From Microbacterium testaceum (GTDB taxonomy: Bacteria > Actinomycetota > Actinomycetes > Actinomycetales > Microbacteriaceae), in the NCBI RefSeq assembly GCF_029761935.1, contig NZ_CP121699.1, positions 1,488,001 to 1,552,000 on the forward strand: DNA of 64,000 nt, written 5' to 3'. Positions 24,389 to 32,812 of this stretch are shown here, piece by piece. The notes under the pieces are model-generated. The model did no database searches and was not told the DNA's origin. It worked only from the letters and a program-made list of their open reading frames with translations. Position 1 is the first letter of the stretch. Every line of letters begins with the position of its first letter. A program made the translations under genes and the position numbers.

Positions 24389-24450
24389 GTTGAGTGTCCG
24401 AGACGCCCGGACACTTCCGAAAATCGTCCGCGTGTTCTGGACACTCATCG
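24389..24450. repeat. ~62-bp hairpin element, copy A
   Basis: GTTGAGTGTCC at 24389 pairs with GGACACTCATC at 24439, and an inner TGTCCG/CGGACA pairing is also possible. The whole ~62-base block resembles the block at 51967-52029, sharing GTTGAGTGTCC, the central CCCGGA and the final TTCTGG.ACAC. It lies between TetR and the acyl-CoA dehydrogenase, so it could be regulatory, but the second copy elsewhere suggests a dispersed element. Confidence 0.65.
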
Positions 24451-24507
24451 TGCGATGAGCTACCAGAACCGTGACACCGAGTACCAACATGCGCGATACT
24501 GGGAACC

Positions 24508-25749
24508 ATGACCATCGACGCCGATGCCCGCACGCTCCCCGGTGAGCGCGTCGCCCACTACGACCTGCTCGGTCGCCGCGACACCGACTACTACGCGGTG
24601 TTCGCCGACATCCCCGACGCCGACCGCGCCGTGTGGGACACCGCCAAGGCCTTCGCCGACGAGGTCGGCACGCGCATGCAGGGTGAATGGGATGCCGCGA
24701 GCTACCCGATCGACCTCGTGAAGCGCATGGGCGAGCTCGAGCTGTTCACCGACGGCATCGAGCACGACGAGTTGCCCTACACCTCGCCCCTGGCCGCGGG
24801 CCTGGTCAACATGGAGATCTCGCGCCACGACGGCTCCCTCGCCACCGCCCTCGCCGTGCAGGGCGGACTCGCGCTGCGGACGCTGGCGTTCTACGGCTCG
24901 CCCGAGCAGCAGCAGCGCTGGCTGAAGCCCCTCGCCGACGGCACCGTCCTCGGCGCCTTCGCGCTGACCGAGCCCGACCACGGCTCCGACTCCGTCTCGC
25001 TCGAGACCACCGCGACGCGCACCGACGACGGCTGGTCGCTCAGCGGCACGAAGAAGTGGATCGGCAACGGCGCCTCCGGAGGCATCACCTTCGTCTGGGC
25101 CCGCGTCGAGAACGAGGGCGGCGACGACCACGGCAACGTGCGCTGCTTCCTCGTCGAGCAGGACACCCCCGGCTACACGGGCACCGTCATCACCGGAAAG
25201 GTGTCGCTCCGCGGCATCCACCAGGCTCACATCGCGATGGACGACGTGCGTCTTCCCGCGGATGCCGTGCTGCCCGGCACTCACACCTTCAAGGACGCGT
25301 CGGTCGTGCTCTTCGCGACGCGTTCGGGCGTCGCCTGGTCGGCGCTCGGCCACGCGACCGCCTGCTACGAGATCGCGCGGACGTATGCCACCGAGCGCAT
25401 GCAGTTCGGAAAGCCCCTCGCGAAATTCCAGATGGTGCAGGAGCGCCTCGCACAGATGCTCGACGAGCTCACCGCGATGCAACTGTACTGCCGCCGTCTC
25501 GCCGACCTCGAGTCGTCGGGCGGCCTGCGTCCCACTCAGGCGTCGCTGGCGAAATACCACAACACCCGGGCCGCGCGCCGGGTCGCCGCGATCGCCCGCG
25601 ACCTGCTCGGCGGTAACGGCATCCTGCTCGAGAACGGCGTGATGCAGCACATGGCCGACATCGAGGCGATCCACACCTACGAGGGCACCGAGAGCGTCCA
25701 GGCGCTGCTTCTCGGCCGCGACATCACGGGCATGAGCGCGTTCGTCTGA
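24508..25749 (+). CDS. acyl-CoA dehydrogenase
   Basis: A 413-residue FAD enzyme that oxidises an acyl-CoA to the 2,3-enoyl-CoA. The family motifs FGAFALTEPDHGSD-like (GAFALTEPDHGSDS) and the C-terminal GGNGILLENGVMQHMADIEA ... HTYEGTESVQALLLGRDITG are present. The Glu of TYEGTE is at the position of the catalytic base in glutaryl-CoA-dehydrogenase-like members, and the sequence is closest in style to that subgroup. GATACT (24495-24500) precedes the ATG by seven bases. It is transcribed in the same direction as the TetR gene; the substrate is not determinable. Confidence 0.93.
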   Translation: MTIDADARTLPGERVAHYDLLGRRDTDYYAVFADIPDADRAVWDTAKAFADEVGTRMQGEWDAASYPIDLVKRMGELELFTDGIEHDELPYTSPLAAGLVNMEISRHDGSLATALAVQGGLALRTLAFYGSPEQQQRWLKPLADGTVLGAFALTEPDHGSDSVSLETTATRTDDGWSLSGTKKWIGNGASGGITFVWARVENEGGDDHGNVRCFLVEQDTPGYTGTVITGKVSLRGIHQAHIAMDDVRLPADAVLPGTHTFKDASVVLFATRSGVAWSALGHATACYEIARTYATERMQFGKPLAKFQMVQERLAQMLDELTAMQLYCRRLADLESSGGLRPTQASLAKYHNTRAARRVAAIARDLLGGNGILLENGVMQHMADIEAIHTYEGTESVQALLLGRDITGMSAFV

Positions 25750-25953
25750 TCCCGGATGCCGGGTGACCGGCGGCCGACTCCTCTCGATGACGTCGCGCGC
25801 GTTCGGTCTCAGATGCCGTGGCCGGTCTGAGCGGGCCCGCGCGGGCCTGCGGCCCGCGGAACGCCGGGGATCCCGGCATCCGTCGCCCTATCCGCCCCCG
25901 GGATGGCGCGCAACCTCCGCACCCATGTCGGAGGCCCCCGCTACCTTGTGAGC

Positions 25954-27126
25954 ATGGGCCTGTTCTCTCGTCACCCCGCGCCGCGCGACGCCATCACCTC
26001 CGTCGCGCAGGCCGTCCAGACTCCGCCGAAGAGCCTCTGGGCTGATGGGTTCGGCCGCCTCGCGGTGCGGGCCGTGCAGATCATCGTCGTCGTGGTGCTC
26101 GTCGCGGGGATCATCTGGGGCATCCAGCAGGTGACGCTCGTCATCATCCCGCTCGTGCTCGCGCTCATCTTCGCCTCGGCCTTCGGCCCGGTCACGATGT
26201 GGATGCGCCGCAAGGGCGTGCCCGCGGTCATCGCTACGCTGCTGACGCTCTTGGCCGTCGTCGTGGTGCTCGCCGGCCTCGGCTGGCTCGTGGCGAACGC
26301 CGTCATCAACCAGTGGGACTACCTCAGCTCGCAGGCGGTGCAAGGCTTCGAGCAGGCTCAGGACTGGTACCACACGCTGCCCTTCGCGATCTCTCAAGAC
26401 CAGGTCAATCAGGCGATCCAGGGTATTCAGGACTTCGTGACGAGCTCGTCCTTCGGCACCGGCGCACTCGCGGGCGTGAGCGCGGTCGCCTCGTTCGTGA
26501 CGGGCTTCGTGCTCATGGTCGTCATCCTCTTCTTCTTCCTCAAAGACGGCCCGCGCATGTGGGAGTTCGTCCTTCGTCCGTTCCACGGCAGCGACTACGA
26601 GCGGGCGCGCCGCATCGGCGACAAGACCGTTACCGTCCTCGGCTCGTACGTGCGCGGCACGGCATCCGTCGCCGCCGTCGATGCGATCGGCATCGGCATC
26701 GGCCTCGCGATCCTGCAGGTGCCGCTCGCGCTGCCGCTGGCCGTGCTCGTCTTCCTGCTCGCGTTCATCCCGATCGTGGGTGCGGTCACCGCCGGCATCC
26801 TGGCCGCGCTCGTCGCGCTGGTCACCAACGGTCCGATCGTGGCCCTCATCGTCGTCGGAATCGTCGTGCTCGTGAACCAGCTCGAGGGCAACTTCCTCCA
26901 GCCGGTGCTCATGGGTCGCTCGATGAAGCTGCACTCGTTCGTCGTGCTCGTCGTGCTGGCCGGTGGTACCGCGATCGGCGGCATCCTCGGCACCCTGCTG
27001 GCCGTGCCCCTGACCGCCGTGGTGTGGGGCATCATCACCGTCTGGAACGGCCCCGACAAGCCGGCCGAGTGGGCGCGCCGCAAGAAGCGTAAAGATCCCG
27101 TCCCCCTGTCGGGTAACGAGAGCTGA
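25954..27126 (+). CDS. AI-2E family transporter (UPF0118-like)
   Basis: A 390-residue integral membrane protein. There are two or three N-terminal hydrophobic segments (IIVVVVLVAGIIWGI; LVIIPLVLALIFASAF), a soluble central region, and then the family core: GFVLMVVILFFFLKDGPRMW, PLAVLVFLLAFIPIVGAVTA and NQLEGNFLQPVLMGRSMKLH. Relatives include TqsA-like exporters and sodium-linked transporters, and the substrate is unknown. The ATG at 25954 is six bases after TACCTT (25942-25947); a GTG two codons upstream is possible. The C-terminus is basic and cytoplasmic. The ligC-like gene begins five bases after its stop. Confidence 0.9.
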   Translation: MGLFSRHPAPRDAITSVAQAVQTPPKSLWADGFGRLAVRAVQIIVVVVLVAGIIWGIQQVTLVIIPLVLALIFASAFGPVTMWMRRKGVPAVIATLLTLLAVVVVLAGLGWLVANAVINQWDYLSSQAVQGFEQAQDWYHTLPFAISQDQVNQAIQGIQDFVTSSSFGTGALAGVSAVASFVTGFVLMVVILFFFLKDGPRMWEFVLRPFHGSDYERARRIGDKTVTVLGSYVRGTASVAAVDAIGIGIGLAILQVPLALPLAVLVFLLAFIPIVGAVTAGILAALVALVTNGPIVALIVVGIVVLVNQLEGNFLQPVLMGRSMKLHSFVVLVVLAGGTAIGGILGTLLAVPLTAVVWGIITVWNGPDKPAEWARRKKRKDPVPLSGNES

Positions 27127-27131
27127 CGCCC

Positions 27132-28175
27132 GTGCCGTACGACATCCCGGCGCCGATGCTGGCGAAGTCCGTGCCCGAGGTGCCCGAGCACGCGAAGGTC
27201 GAGGGCGGCTTCAGCTACGAGCCCAAGTGGGACGGCTTCCGCGCCCTCATCTCGTGGGACGGCACCGACGTCGAGATCGGCAGCCGCGGCGCCAAGCCGC
27301 TCACCCGCTACTTTCCCGAGCTCGTCGCGGCGTTCGCCGAGCTGCTGCCCGAGCCGTGCCTCATCGACGGCGAGGTCGTCGTGGCCCGTGGGGCGGAGGG
27401 CGAGCAGCGCCTCGATTGGGAGGCCCTCTCGCAGCGCATCCACCCCGCGGCCTCGCGAGTGAACATGCTCGCCGAAGAGACCCCGGCCATGTTCATCGCG
27501 TTCGACCTGCTCGCCCGCAACGACCGCGACCTGCAGGACGATCCGTTCTCGGAGCGACGGGCGCAGCTCGAAGACCTGTTGGGTGCCGTGCCGCATCCCG
27601 TGCACGTCACGCGCACGACCGACGACCCCGACCTCGCCCGCCGCTGGCTGGCCGAGTTCGAGGGCGCGGGCCTCGACGGCGTGATCGCCAAGCCCCTCGC
27701 CCAGCCGTACGCACCGAACAAGCGCACGATGTTCAAGATCAAGCACGCCCGCACCGCCGACGTCGTCGCCCTCGGGTACCGCATCCACAAGTCGGGCGAG
27801 GGCGTGGGCTCGCTGCTCGTCGGCCTCTACGACGACGAAGGCCGTCTGCACGGCGTCGGCGGGGTCTCGGCGTGGACCGACAAGCGCCGCAAAGAGCTGA
27901 TCGACGAGCTTGCGCCCCTGGTGGAGCGCGACGCCGACGGCGAGGCGGTGGTCGGCGAGACCGACCGCTCGCGCTTCTCGGCGTCGAAGGACGTGTCATT
28001 CGTGCGGCTGCGCCCCGAGCTCGTGCTCGAGGTGCGCTACGACCAGCTCGAGGGCAAGCGCTTCCGCCACACCGTGCAGTTCGACCGCTGGCGCCCCGAC
28101 CGCGACGCCCGCTCCTGCACCTTCGCGCAGCTCGAGACCGTCACCTCGTACGACCTGGGCGACGTTTTGGACTGA
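27132..28175 (+). CDS. ligC: ATP-dependent DNA ligase, LigC type
   Basis: A 347-residue ATP-dependent DNA ligase. The adenylated lysine is in motif I, EPKWDGFRALI. Further nucleotidyltransferase motifs are LIDGEVVVA (motif III region), FIAFDLLA, GLDGVIAKPL (motif IV) and TMFKIKHARTADVV (motif V), followed by the OB-fold C-terminus. The size fits actinobacterial LigC, a ligase implicated in alternative excision repair and back-up end joining, rather than the fused LigD. It follows the AI-2E transporter gene by five bases. A stand-alone LigD-type polymerase gene lies 2.4 kb away, suggesting a shared repair function. Confidence 0.92.
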   Translation: MPYDIPAPMLAKSVPEVPEHAKVEGGFSYEPKWDGFRALISWDGTDVEIGSRGAKPLTRYFPELVAAFAELLPEPCLIDGEVVVARGAEGEQRLDWEALSQRIHPAASRVNMLAEETPAMFIAFDLLARNDRDLQDDPFSERRAQLEDLLGAVPHPVHVTRTTDDPDLARRWLAEFEGAGLDGVIAKPLAQPYAPNKRTMFKIKHARTADVVALGYRIHKSGEGVGSLLVGLYDDEGRLHGVGGVSAWTDKRRKELIDELAPLVERDADGEAVVGETDRSRFSASKDVSFVRLRPELVLEVRYDQLEGKRFRHTVQFDRWRPDRDARSCTFAQLETVTSYDLGDVLD

Positions 28176-28346
28176 GGCCGGCTGCTCGTCGAGCTGGCGG
28201 TGCGGTCGGGGTATGGCATCCGTGCGCTCTGATCTGTCCGCGCGCGTCTCGAAGACAGGGAACGCCCCCGGAACAGGCCAAAACTGGCGGCGCAACCGTC
28301 CTGTTCTCGACGCCGCGTCATGTTTTCGTGACGGCGACCGCGGGCG

Positions 28347-29618
28347 CTACCCCGCGGCGTCCGCCTTCAATGCCGCCCGGCGGGCGATCACCACGACGCC
28401 CGCCGCCGCTCCGGCGAACATGGCGGCGAGGATGACCCACCCGCCCGTCCCGAGGTCGATCGCCGTCAGCGTCACGACGGCGGGCGCGAACATCGCCCCC
28501 ACCGCGTACCCCGTGCCGTAGACGCCCTGGTAGCTGCCCATACGCTCCTGCGGGGCGAGGTCGAAGCTGAGACTCCAGCCCGCGGCGCTCGACATGATCT
28601 CGGCGAGGGAGTGCACGACGGCGGCCGCCAGAAGCACCACGATCACCAGCGTTGCGGGCCCCCAGCCCTCTCCCCCGACCCATCCGGCACTCGCCCACAG
28701 CGCGCACGCCGCCACCATCAGCCACCCGGCGCGCGTCATCGCGCGTCCCGCGCCCGCGAAGGTTCCGGTGCCGCGGCTCATCCGCACCTGCAGCAGCACC
28801 ACGACGATCGTGTTGACCAGCAGGAGCGGGCTCACCACCACGTCGGCGGCGATCGTGTGCGCGACGACCCACAACGGCACACCGATTTCGAAGACCCCGA
28901 ACTGGATGCCGAAGACCCCCATCAGAGCGGTCAGCCACAGGAAACGTGGGTCGCGGTAAGGACTCCGGCCTCCCGCGGCGGCGGCCGTCGAGTCAGGTGC
29001 CGTGACCACGACGTCGACGCGCGCCGGGTCCAGGCCGGCGACGAGCACCGCGGAGGCCAGGAAGAGCGACCCGGCGAGAGTCATCGTCAGGTGGAAGGCG
29101 AAAGGCGTCCCGAGTGCCAGGGGAATCGCCGCGATCGCGGTTCCGACCCCGATGCCGACGTTGGTCACGGTCCGCATCGTGGCGCGGATCCGCACGCGAT
29201 CCTCGCCGCGGAACGCGCGGCCGACCACGGACGAGCGCACGCTGCCGCCGCCCTGCTGGGCGAGCAGCACGAGAGATGCGACGACCACGAGCGTGGGCAG
29301 ATCGCGCACGAACAGGTAGCCGATGAGGGCGCCGCCCTGCACGACGTGCAGCACGACGAGCATCGTGCGCGCGCTGAAGCGATCGGACAGGTGCCCGAAG
29401 ACAAGCGAGCTCGCGACACCGACCGCGCCGGCGATCGTGAGGCCGATTCCGACCGTGACCGGCTCGAGGCCGACGATGAGCGTGAGGTAGAGCGTGGTGA
29501 GGGTGAAGAACGCGCCGCGACCGAGGGTGTCGACCAGGGTGATCGTCAGCAGGCGACGGAGCGTCTTGTCCGTCTGGACGAGGGTTCTCAGGGAAACGGT
29601 GGGGATCGTGCTGGTCAC
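28347..29618 (-). CDS. major facilitator superfamily transporter
   Basis: A 423-residue transporter with about 12 hydrophobic segments. The MFS loop 2-3 motif is visible as GHLSDRFSARTMLVV, and the first helix has DTLGRGAFFTLTTLYLTLIV. This is the drug/metabolite efflux type by general similarity, with no certain substrate. The GTG at 29616-29618 is the first good start. The gene is divergent from an ArsR-type regulator gene 55 bases away; short dyads in the gap (CATTGATC and TTCAATCGATG) may be the operator. Such regulator/exporter pairs usually respond to the exported compound. Confidence 0.88.
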   Translation of the reverse strand: MTSTIPTVSLRTLVQTDKTLRRLLTITLVDTLGRGAFFTLTTLYLTLIVGLEPVTVGIGLTIAGAVGVASSLVFGHLSDRFSARTMLVVLHVVQGGALIGYLFVRDLPTLVVVASLVLLAQQGGGSVRSSVVGRAFRGEDRVRIRATMRTVTNVGIGVGTAIAAIPLALGTPFAFHLTMTLAGSLFLASAVLVAGLDPARVDVVVTAPDSTAAAAGGRSPYRDPRFLWLTALMGVFGIQFGVFEIGVPLWVVAHTIAADVVVSPLLLVNTIVVVLLQVRMSRGTGTFAGAGRAMTRAGWLMVAACALWASAGWVGGEGWGPATLVIVVLLAAAVVHSLAEIMSSAAGWSLSFDLAPQERMGSYQGVYGTGYAVGAMFAPAVVTLTAIDLGTGGWVILAAMFAGAAAGVVVIARRAALKADAAG

Positions 29619-29673
29619 GTCTCCATTGATCCAGGCACGGCCGAGTCGTTCAATCGATGTAGCGTGGGGCTTC

Positions 29674-30624
29674 ATGATCCGATACGAGTTGGACGCCGCC
29701 GACATCTCGGCGATCCGCTTCGGCATCTCGCCGCTCTCCGAACTCGGGCTCGGTCTGCGCGCGCTCTCACAGCCCGACGGCTTTCCGCTGCAGCGCCCGT
29801 GGCTCGAGCGGATCGCGTCGGTGCGCCCGCTGCTCGACCTCGAGGTGCTGCTCGCGCTCGTCAACGACCGCACCTGGACCGCCGACTTCGTGAACCCTCG
29901 GCCGGCTTCTCCGCTGACCTCTCTCGATGACGAGCTGACCGCGCTCGGACGGATCACCCGCGCCCACTTCACGACCGACCTCGAGCGCGTGCACGGGGAG
30001 GTGCCCGCGGTGTTCCGGGGCCGACACGACCTGGTCATCGCCCGCCTGCAACGCGCCCTCGCCACCACGTGGGATCTGTGCTTCGCCCCGCACTGGGCGC
30101 GCATGAGCACCGTGCTGCGCGCCGACATCGCCTACCGCGGCCGCATCGCGGCGCAATCCGGAATGGGCACCGTCCTCAACGGACTCTCGGATGCCGCCCG
30201 CTACGACGGCCGCCACCTCGACGTGCGGCTGTGGAACCCCGAGATCCGCCGTCGCCCGGTGCGCGGTGACGGGCTCACTCTCGTCCCCTCGATCTTCACG
30301 GTCCGCGTCTCGACGCCCATCGACGACGACCTGCCGCCGACGGTGATGTACCCGGCCCGCGGCCAAGGGGCGATGTGGTCGACGAGCGGGCAGCCCGCGC
30401 CGGACGCCGTGTCCGACCTGCTCGGGCGGACGCGCGCCACCCTGCTCGCGGCCCTGGGCGAGCCGGCATCCTCCACCGATCTCGCTCTCCAACTGGGCGT
30501 CTCGACTTCCGCGATCAATCAGCACCTGCGCGTGATGGAGCGTGCCGGGCTCCTGAACCGGGCGCGCTACGGCCGCGCGGTGCTGTACTACCGCAGCGCC
30601 GCGGGCGATGCGTTGACGCCCTAG
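29674..30624 (+). CDS. winged-helix regulator with DUF5937-like N-terminal domain
   Basis: A 316-residue regulator. The C-terminal ~80 residues are an ArsR-type winged helix (EPASSTDLALQLGVSTSAINQH then LRVMERAGLLNRARYGRAVLYY). The N-terminal ~230 residues, beginning MIRYELDAADISAIRFGISP, match the actinobacterial domain I know as DUF5937. No metal-binding Cys cluster is seen. TAGCGT lies eight bases before the ATG. It is divergent from the MFS transporter and probably represses it. Its TAG stop is shared with the convergent LigD-polymerase gene through a CTAG overlap (30621-30624). Confidence 0.85.
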   Translation: MIRYELDAADISAIRFGISPLSELGLGLRALSQPDGFPLQRPWLERIASVRPLLDLEVLLALVNDRTWTADFVNPRPASPLTSLDDELTALGRITRAHFTTDLERVHGEVPAVFRGRHDLVIARLQRALATTWDLCFAPHWARMSTVLRADIAYRGRIAAQSGMGTVLNGLSDAARYDGRHLDVRLWNPEIRRRPVRGDGLTLVPSIFTVRVSTPIDDDLPPTVMYPARGQGAMWSTSGQPAPDAVSDLLGRTRATLLAALGEPASSTDLALQLGVSTSAINQHLRVMERAGLLNRARYGRAVLYYRSAAGDALTP

Positions 30625-31646
30625 GCCTCCGGGTTCCTCGCCCGAGACGGCTGCACGCGCGGCGGCTCTCCCGCCATCTTCGGGAACTCGGGAGGGAACG
30701 GCAGTTCGCCCAGGCCGTTGTCGAGGTCGCGCTGCCACCACTCCAGCAGGGTGTCGATGCGTCCGGGCTTGTCGGCGAACCCCTTCCAGGGATCACCGAC
30801 GGATGCCAGTCGCTCGGGGATCGAGCGCACGGTGAACGCGAGCGGGTCGAGGTCGTCGAGCTCGTCCCAGGCCACCGGCGTCGACACCGTCGCGGTCGGA
30901 AGGGCCCGTGGCGAATACGCCCCGGCCATGGTGCGGTCGCGGTTCGCCTGGTTGAAGTCGACGAAGATCCTCTCGCCGCGCTCTTCCTTCCACCAGTTGG
31001 TGGTCACGGCATCCGGCATCCGTCGCTCCAGCTCCCGAGCCGCGGCGATCACCGCGTGCCGCACGTCGAGGAACTCGTGCGTCGGCTCGATCGGGCAGAA
31101 CACGTGCAGGCCGCGGTTGCCACTGGTCTTGATCCAGGGCTCGAGCCCCGCCTCGCGCAGCACAGCGCGCAGCTCGTGGGCGGCGGTGACGGCCTCTGCG
31201 ATACCCGTTCCCGGCTGCGGGTCGAGGTCGATGCGCAGCTCGATCGGGTGGTCGGGATCGGTCGCGAGCGAGGCCCACGGGTGGAACACGATGGTGTTCA
31301 TCTGCGCCGCCCACACCGCCGACGCGATCTCGCCGAGGAAGAGCTGCGGATGCCGCCGCCCGCTGTTGTACGTCACGGTCACCGCCTCGACGAAAGCGGG
31401 CGCACCCTTCGGCGGGTTCTTCGAGAAGAACGCCTCACCGCCGACGCCCTCGGGGAAGCGCTCGAGCGAGACCGGCCGGTTCCCGTTCGCGGCGATGAAG
31501 GGGTCGGCGACGGCGATCAGGTATTCGGCGAGCTCGCGCTTGGTGATTCCGACCTCGGGCCACAACACGCGGTCGGGGTTCGAGATGCCCACCTCGCGCT
31601 CGCCCTCGGGTCCCGGAACGGTCAGCGTGATGCGGGGGGATGCCAT
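30621..31646 (-). CDS. stand-alone LigD-type polymerase/primase (PolDom)
   Basis: A 341-residue archaeo-eukaryotic-primase-type polymerase, corresponding to the polymerase domain of LigD. The catalytic ELRIDLDPQPG supplies the two metal-binding Asp residues. KTSGNRGLHVFCPI contains the nucleotide-binding Ser/His, and ERIFVDFNQANRDRT gives the third acidic motif. It fills short gaps during bacterial non-homologous end joining and related repair. TAGCGT lies six bases before the ATG, so it is probably leaderless. No Ku gene or fused ligase is adjacent; the LigC gene is 2.4 kb away and a paralogue lies at 52099. Confidence 0.92.
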   Translation of the reverse strand: MASPRITLTVPGPEGEREVGISNPDRVLWPEVGITKRELAEYLIAVADPFIAANGNRPVSLERFPEGVGGEAFFSKNPPKGAPAFVEAVTVTYNSGRRHPQLFLGEIASAVWAAQMNTIVFHPWASLATDPDHPIELRIDLDPQPGTGIAEAVTAAHELRAVLREAGLEPWIKTSGNRGLHVFCPIEPTHEFLDVRHAVIAAARELERRMPDAVTTNWWKEERGERIFVDFNQANRDRTMAGAYSPRALPTATVSTPVAWDELDDLDPLAFTVRSIPERLASVGDPWKGFADKPGRIDTLLEWWQRDLDNGLGELPFPPEFPKMAGEPPRVQPSRARNPEA

Positions 31647-31745
31647 GACCCGACGCTAGTGCGCGGGCCGGGGCCGTGTCTGCCCCGTTGCGGGCATTCG
31701 GGCGGGGCTCCGCTTCTGCGGGGTGTCACTGCCGTGGGGCGTCAC

Positions 31746-31884
31746 TGCCGTGGGGTGCCGCGGCCGTTCCGGGGCACGCTTCGTGGGGCGCCCTTGCCGT
31801 GGGGCGCCGCGGCCGTTCCGGGGCACGTTTCGTGGGGCACCCTTGCCGTGGGGCGCCGCGGCCGTTCCGGGGCGCGCTTCGTGG
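31746..31884. repeat. 49-bp tandem repeat, about 2.8 copies
   Basis: Units start at 31746, 31795 and 31844 with TGCCGTGGGG and contain CCGCGGCCGTTCCGGGGC followed by GCTTCGTGGGG. A shorter 15-base repeat (GTCACTGCCGTGGGG) abuts it on the left. No gene is present; the gap 31647-32132 consists almost entirely of such repeats. Confidence 0.85.
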
Positions 31885-32067
31885 CCCCGGGGCGCGAGAG
31901 ATGGCCCCGGGGCCACCTACGCACGGCACCCGCACGCTCCCTGCCACCCTCGCTCGGCCCGCGCACCGCATCCGACCCCTGGGCCACACCGCATCCGGCG
32001 CGGATCAGGTCGCCATCCGTGGCCCCGGGGCGCCAGAAGTGGCACCGGGGCCACGTACGCACAGCAC
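31881..32067. repeat. GTGGCCCCGGGG element, two copies
   Basis: GTGGCCCCGGGGCGC followed by about six bases and then TGGC(C/A)CCGGGGCCAC, next to TACGCAC, occurs at 31881-31930 and again at 32019-32067. Related copies lie at 56326-56361 and, partly, around 36973-37001. Each is close to a self-complementary hairpin. The element is purely intergenic. Confidence 0.75.
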
Positions 32068-32132
32068 CGACGCCCCGCGGCGGGCGTGTCCAGCCCGAGC
32101 CGCGGCATCCGCCCCGGTCCTACGCTCGGTAT

Positions 32133-32759
32133 ATGACTTCCGCCGCCGCCCGCTCCGCCCTCGACATCGCCGACTGGCGCCGCCGCGTATTCGCGCTGTA
32201 CGACGCCGTGCGCGAAGCCGACGACCCCGAAGACGCTCACGAGCTCTGGCGGATCGAGCGCGACGCGCTGTTCGCCGATCACCCGGCCACTCCCCTGCTT
32301 CCGGAACAGCGCCAGGGCTTCGTCGGGCTGCCGCTGGCGCCGTACGACGCCGCGTGGCGGTTCGAGGTGCCGCTGCTCGACGCCGACGAGGCGTCGTTCG
32401 TCGCCACGACCGGCACCGACGGCGAGGTCGGATTCGAACGCATCGGTCGCGTCGAGCTCCCCGACACGGGCTCGCTCGATGTGTGGCGGCTCACCTCGTA
32501 CGGCGGAGGGTTGTTCGTCCCGGTGCGGGATGCCGCGGCCGGACGCCCCGGTGGCACGTACGGCGGCGGGCGCTACCTGCTCGACACGATCAAGGGCGCC
32601 GACCTCGGCCGCGGCTCCGCCCCTGACACCCTGGTCATCGACTTCAACTTCGCGTACAACCCGTCGTGCGCCTACGACCCGATGTGGGCGTGCCCGCTGG
32701 CCCCGGCCGGCAACGTCCTGCCCGTCGCGGTGCCGGTCGGCGAGTTGTACGGGGTCTGA
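32133..32759 (+). CDS. DUF1684 domain-containing protein
   Basis: A 208-residue soluble protein of unknown function matching DUF1684 by length and by its hallmark C-terminus: GGGRYLLDTIKGADLG, LVIDFNFAYNPSCAYDPMWACPLAP and the final VPVGE. The N-terminal WRRRVFALYDAVREA and LWRIERDALFADHPATPLL segments are also typical. TACGCT (32121-32126) is six bases before the ATG, a leaderless arrangement. It stands alone and ends in a strong bidirectional terminator shared with the convergent SseB gene. Confidence 0.88.
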   Translation: MTSAAARSALDIADWRRRVFALYDAVREADDPEDAHELWRIERDALFADHPATPLLPEQRQGFVGLPLAPYDAAWRFEVPLLDADEASFVATTGTDGEVGFERIGRVELPDTGSLDVWRLTSYGGGLFVPVRDAAAGRPGGTYGGGRYLLDTIKGADLGRGSAPDTLVIDFNFAYNPSCAYDPMWACPLAPAGNVLPVAVPVGELYGV

Positions 32760-32811
32760 CACGAACGACGGCGGGCCACCCCGAGAGGGATCGGCCCGCC
32801 GTCGTTCGTGT
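32759..32811. terminator. bidirectional terminator
   Basis: A perfect 19-base inverted repeat (ACACGAACGACGGCGGGCC at 32759-32777, complement at 32793-32811) with a 15-base loop separates the convergent DUF1684 and SseB genes. The very stable GC-rich stem suits termination in both directions. Confidence 0.85.
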
Positions 32812-32812
32812 C

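Noticed and set aside
31746..32067. Coding sequence in the repeat-rich gap before the DUF1684 gene
   Set aside because: Frames are open only because of the GC-rich repeats; the DUF1684 family start is at 32133 with a fitting promoter.
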